Shown here: positions 60,103 through 64,000 of the stretch, piece by piece | Position numbering within the stretch: position 1 is the first letter of the stretch | How the letters are laid out: the number at the start of each line of letters is the position of its first letter | Assembly (NCBI RefSeq): GCF_002188635.1 | Contig: NZ_NINX01000033.1 | Location: 1-64,000, forward strand | Source of the DNA: Pigmentiphaga sp. NML030171 | GTDB taxonomy: Bacteria; Pseudomonadota; Gammaproteobacteria; Burkholderiales; Burkholderiaceae_B | DNA: 64,000 nt | Reading direction: 5' to 3' | Translations under genes and position numbers: made by a program | The notes under the pieces: model-generated | Seen by the model: only the letters and a program-made list of their open reading frames with translations | Told to the model about the DNA's origin: nothing | Databases searched by the model: none

Positions 60103-60106
60103 GCCC

Positions 60107-61636
60107 ATGCCCCAACCCCTGCACACCGAATTCTCCGGCATCACCGAGCTGCGCAAGGCCCTGGACGAGCGCCGCGTCTCGGCCGTCGAGCTGGCGCAAA
60201 GCGCGCTCGAGGCCATCGCCGCCCGCCACGAACTCAATGCCTTCCTGCACGTCGACCCCGAACTGACGCTGGCCCAGGCCCGCGCCGCCGACGCCGCGCT
60301 GGCGAACGGCCAGGCCGGTCCGCTGGCCGGCATCCCCATCGCCCACAAGGACGTCTTCGTCACCCGCGGCTGGCGCACCACGGCGGCCAGCGCCATGCTG
60401 AAGGACTACGTCAGCCCGTTCGACGCCACCGTGGTCGAACGACTGGCCGCGGCGGGCGCGGTCACCCTGGGCAAGCTCAATTGCGACGAGTTCGCGATGG
60501 GTTCGTCCAACGAGAACTCGGCCTACGGCCCGGTCCTCAACCCCTGGGACACCGCGGCCGTGCCCGGCGGTTCGTCCGGCGGCTCGGCCGCCGTGGTCGC
60601 CGCGGGCCTGGCCGTGGGCGCCACGGCCACCGACACCGGCGGGTCGATCCGGCAGCCGGCCTCGCTGTGCGGCGTCAGCGGCATCAAGCCCACCTACGGC
60701 ACCGTGTCCCGCTACGGCATGATCGCCTACGGCTCCAGCCTGGACCAGGGCGGCCCAATCGCCCGCCACGCGCGCGACCTGCTGGAACTGCTGGACCCCA
60801 TCACCGGCTTCGACGAACGGGACTCCACCAGCCTGGAACGCTGCGGCGCCGAGCCCAACGCCCCCGGCCGCGTGCGCGCGGCGTTCGACGCGTTCGCGGC
60901 GCGGGCCCAGGGCGACAAGCCGCTGGCCGGCCTGCGCATCGGCATCCCGCGCGAATTCTTCGGCGCCGGGCTGGCCGACGACGTGCGCATGGCCATCGAG
61001 ACCGCGCTGCAGCAATTCGAGGCGCTGGGCGCCCGGCGGGTGGACATCTCGCTGCCGCGCACGGAACTGTCCATCCCGGCCTACTACGTCATCGCCCCGG
61101 CCGAGGCCTCGAGCAACCTCTCGCGCTACGACGGCGTGCGCTACGGCCACCGCGCGGCCCAATACCGCGACCTGGCCGACATGACCAGCCGCTCGCGCGC
61201 CGAGGGCTTCGGCCTGGAAGTGCAGCGCCGTATCCTGACGGGTACCTACGTGCTGTCGCACGGCTACTACGACGCCTACTACCTGCAGGCGCAGAAGGTG
61301 CGCCGGCTGGTGGCCGACGATTTCCAGAAGGCGCTGCGGGACCAGTGCGACGTGATCGTCGGCCCCGTGTCCCCCACCGTGGCCTGGAACCTGGGCGAGA
61401 AGACCGACGATCCGGTGGCCATGTACCTGGCCGACATCTACACGCTCAGCCTGAACCTGGCGGGCCTGCCCGGGGTGTCCATCCCCTGCGGCTTCGGCCT
61501 GGGTCCGGTGCACGGCCAGCGCCCCGTCGGCCTGCAGATCATCGGCAATTATTTCGACGAGGGCCGGTTGCTCGGCATCGCCGACATCTTCCAACAAGCC
61601 ACCGATTGGCATGATCGCCGCCCGGGCAGCCTGTGA
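60107..61636 (+). CDS. gatA: Asp/Glu-tRNA amidotransferase subunit A (glutaminase)
   Basis: A 509-residue amidase-signature enzyme that frees ammonia from glutamine. Catalytic Ser-cisSer-Lys: Lys in PIAHKDVF, Ser in [11 protein letters not shown] and [13 protein letters not shown]. Length is normal. It sits between gatC and gatB with short gaps. A long antisense reading frame is a high-GC artefact. Confidence 0.97.
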   Translation: MPQPLHTEFSGITELRKALDERRVSAVELAQSALEAIAARHELNAFLHVDPELTLAQARAADAALANGQAGPLAGIPIAHKDVFVTRGWRTTAASAMLKDYVSPFDATVVERLAAAGAVTLGKLNCDEFAMGSSNENSAYGPVLNPWDTAAVPGGSSGGSAAVVAAGLAVGATATDTGGSIRQPASLCGVSGIKPTYGTVSRYGMIAYGSSLDQGGPIARHARDLLELLDPITGFDERDSTSLERCGAEPNAPGRVRAAFDAFAARAQGDKPLAGLRIGIPREFFGAGLADDVRMAIETALQQFEALGARRVDISLPRTELSIPAYYVIAPAEASSNLSRYDGVRYGHRAAQYRDLADMTSRSRAEGFGLEVQRRILTGTYVLSHGYYDAYYLQAQKVRRLVADDFQKALRDQCDVIVGPVSPTVAWNLGEKTDDPVAMYLADIYTLSLNLAGLPGVSIPCGFGLGPVHGQRPVGLQIIGNYFDEGRLLGIADIFQQATDWHDRRPGSL

Positions 61637-61657
61637 TCCTTCAAGCGGAATGAACGT

Positions 61658-63112
<1,455 letters not shown>

Positions 63113-63134
63113 GACCCGTCCTCCGCCCGGCGCG

Positions 63135-63530
63135 TCACCCGGCGCGCTGGTGCCGGTACTCCTGCGTCGCGCCGCCGTAGCCGTAGGCGGCGGCGCGCGC
63201 ATCGATCACGTGTACGTACGAGCATTCGTGCACGCCTCCCAACAGCTCCTTGAATGCCGCGTAGACCTCGCGGATGAAGCGCGCCTTCTCGGCCTTGGTA
63301 TTGGTCTCGTCGGTCACGCTGATGTCCAGGTGAAAGGCATTGGCCCCTTGCTCCTCCAGCGATCGGCCGCCGATGAACCACTGGTCCTTCGGGACGTACT
63401 GGACCGCGACGGCGATGACCCGCTCTTCCTTGCCCAGGATGGATTGGGTCAGCCGGGTGGCCGCCTGGACGGCTTCCCGGGTCAGGGCCGCCTCGGGCTG
63501 GCCGGAAAGATGGATGACGATGTGTGGCAT
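63135..63530 (-). CDS. tautomerase-family protein (4-OT superfamily)
   Basis: A 131-residue protein that begins MPHIVIHLSGQP, so Pro 2 is available as the catalytic base after Met removal, as in 4-oxalocrotonate tautomerases. The body AATRLTQSILGKEERVIAVAVQ and HLDISVTDETNT fits a two-repeat tautomerase. ATG 63530 is chosen for this Pro; 17 more in-frame codons upstream are unlikely. It is divergent from a LysR gene that probably regulates it. Substrate not known. Confidence 0.85.
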   Translation of the reverse strand: MPHIVIHLSGQPEAALTREAVQAATRLTQSILGKEERVIAVAVQYVPKDQWFIGGRSLEEQGANAFHLDISVTDETNTKAEKARFIREVYAAFKELLGGVHECSYVHVIDARAAAYGYGGATQEYRHQRAG

Positions 63531-63633
63531 GACAGACTCCTCGTGCAATGGACGAGGCCAGTCTAGGGCGGCCTTTGACATTTGAAAAACGGGATTTTAG
63601 GATCTTATCCATCAAACTTTCCGATGGATAGGC

Positions 63634-64000
63634 ATGGACGGCTTCGAGTTCGACCAATTGCGCACCCTGGCCGCCGTGGCCGACGCCGGCAGCCTGACGG
63701 CAGCCGCGCCGCGCCTCTTCCTGTCGCAATCGGCCGTCAGCGAACAGATTCGCAAGCTCGAGGACAAGGCCGGCCAGCGCCTGCTGGTGCGCGCCAAGCG
63801 CGGCGTCACCCTGACCCCCGCCGGCGACCGCCTGTTGGCCCATGCCCGGCGCCTGCTGGCCTTGAACGAAGAAGCCTACCGCGACCTGCGCGGCGTACCC
63901 CTGCTGGGCGAACTGCGCCTGGCCGTCACCGATTACTTCCGCCCGGGAGACATCGCGCCCCTGCTGCGCCGGCTGGGCCAGAACCATCCCGGGGTGCGCC
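63634..64000 (+). CDS. LysR-family regulator, 5' part
   Basis: The gene starts at ATG 63634 and runs off the window after about 122 codons. It has the LysR helix-turn-helix (FDQLRTLAAVADAGSLTAAA and LSQSAVSEQIRKLEDKAG) and the start of the effector domain (GELRLAVTDYFRPGD). The C-terminal part is outside the window. It lies divergently, 103 bp from the tautomerase gene, which it probably controls. Confidence 0.88.
   Translation, partial: MDGFEFDQLRTLAAVADAGSLTAAAPRLFLSQSAVSEQIRKLEDKAGQRLLVRAKRGVTLTPAGDRLLAHARRLLALNEEAYRDLRGVPLLGELRLAVTDYFRPGDIAPLLRRLGQNHPGVR

Overview
The window looks like a high-GC betaproteobacterial chromosome of the Bordetella/Achromobacter type (Alcaligenaceae). The grounds are a typical housekeeping backbone (pth, rplY, prs, tRNA-Gln, ispE, lolB, mutM, mutY, rodA-mrdA-mreDCB, gatCAB) interleaved with five Bug-type tripartite-tricarboxylate solute receptors, whose abundance is characteristic of that group. 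The assignment is inference from gene content; no database was consulted.

Region 1 (1-23.9 kb) is a horizontally acquired defence island. Its right edge is a P4-type tyrosine integrase abutting the 3' end of ychF. On the left an IS66-family element has cut a hipA gene. Between them lies one very compact minus-strand array of ten genes, read from 22164 down to 1025: fic, a 1757-aa helicase with a DUF1998 end, a SNF2-type helicase, a 1333-aa Eco57I-like DNA methylase, a SMEK-APAZ protein, a short prokaryotic Argonaute, a DUF3696 ATPase, a PIN-domain protein, an RNA ligase, an HNH nuclease and, last, a GmrSD-like DUF262/HNH protein (eleven frames counting fic). Every junction is 24 bp or less, and most overlap by 1-4 bp. 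The helicase/SNF2/methylase trio resembles class 1 DISARM but lacks a phospholipase-D gene and has helicase and DUF1998 in one chain. The SMEK-APAZ and pAgo pair resembles SPARDA-type short Argonaute systems and sits in visibly AT-richer DNA. The ATPase, PIN nuclease and RNA ligase could form an RNA break-and-repair module. This array is the best candidate for a new composite defence system.

Region 2 (23.9-40.1 kb) is backbone with small accessory operons: ychF; pth-CPBP protease-SDR-hydrolase-Bug; TauD dioxygenase-Bug-LysR; rplY-prs-tRNA-Gln-ispE-lolB-TPR protein; and divergent mutM-mutY.

Region 3 (40.1-53.7 kb) is catabolic. A GntR regulator faces a leuCD-like dehydratase pair plus Bug receptor. 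An IclR regulator faces an SMP-30 lactonase-like gene, a Bug receptor and a NIPSNAP protein. A LysR regulator faces FAH hydrolase, VOC/extradiol dioxygenase, amidohydrolase, FAD monooxygenase and a further Bug receptor, which reads as an aromatic ring-hydroxylation and ring-cleavage operon with its own uptake protein.

Region 4 (53.7-64 kb) is the rod-shape and peptidoglycan operon mreB-mreC-mreD-mrdA-rodA (minus strand), then gatC-gatA-gatB (plus strand), a tautomerase and a divergent LysR gene running off the end. A GC-rich dyad repeat lies between mreC and mreD.
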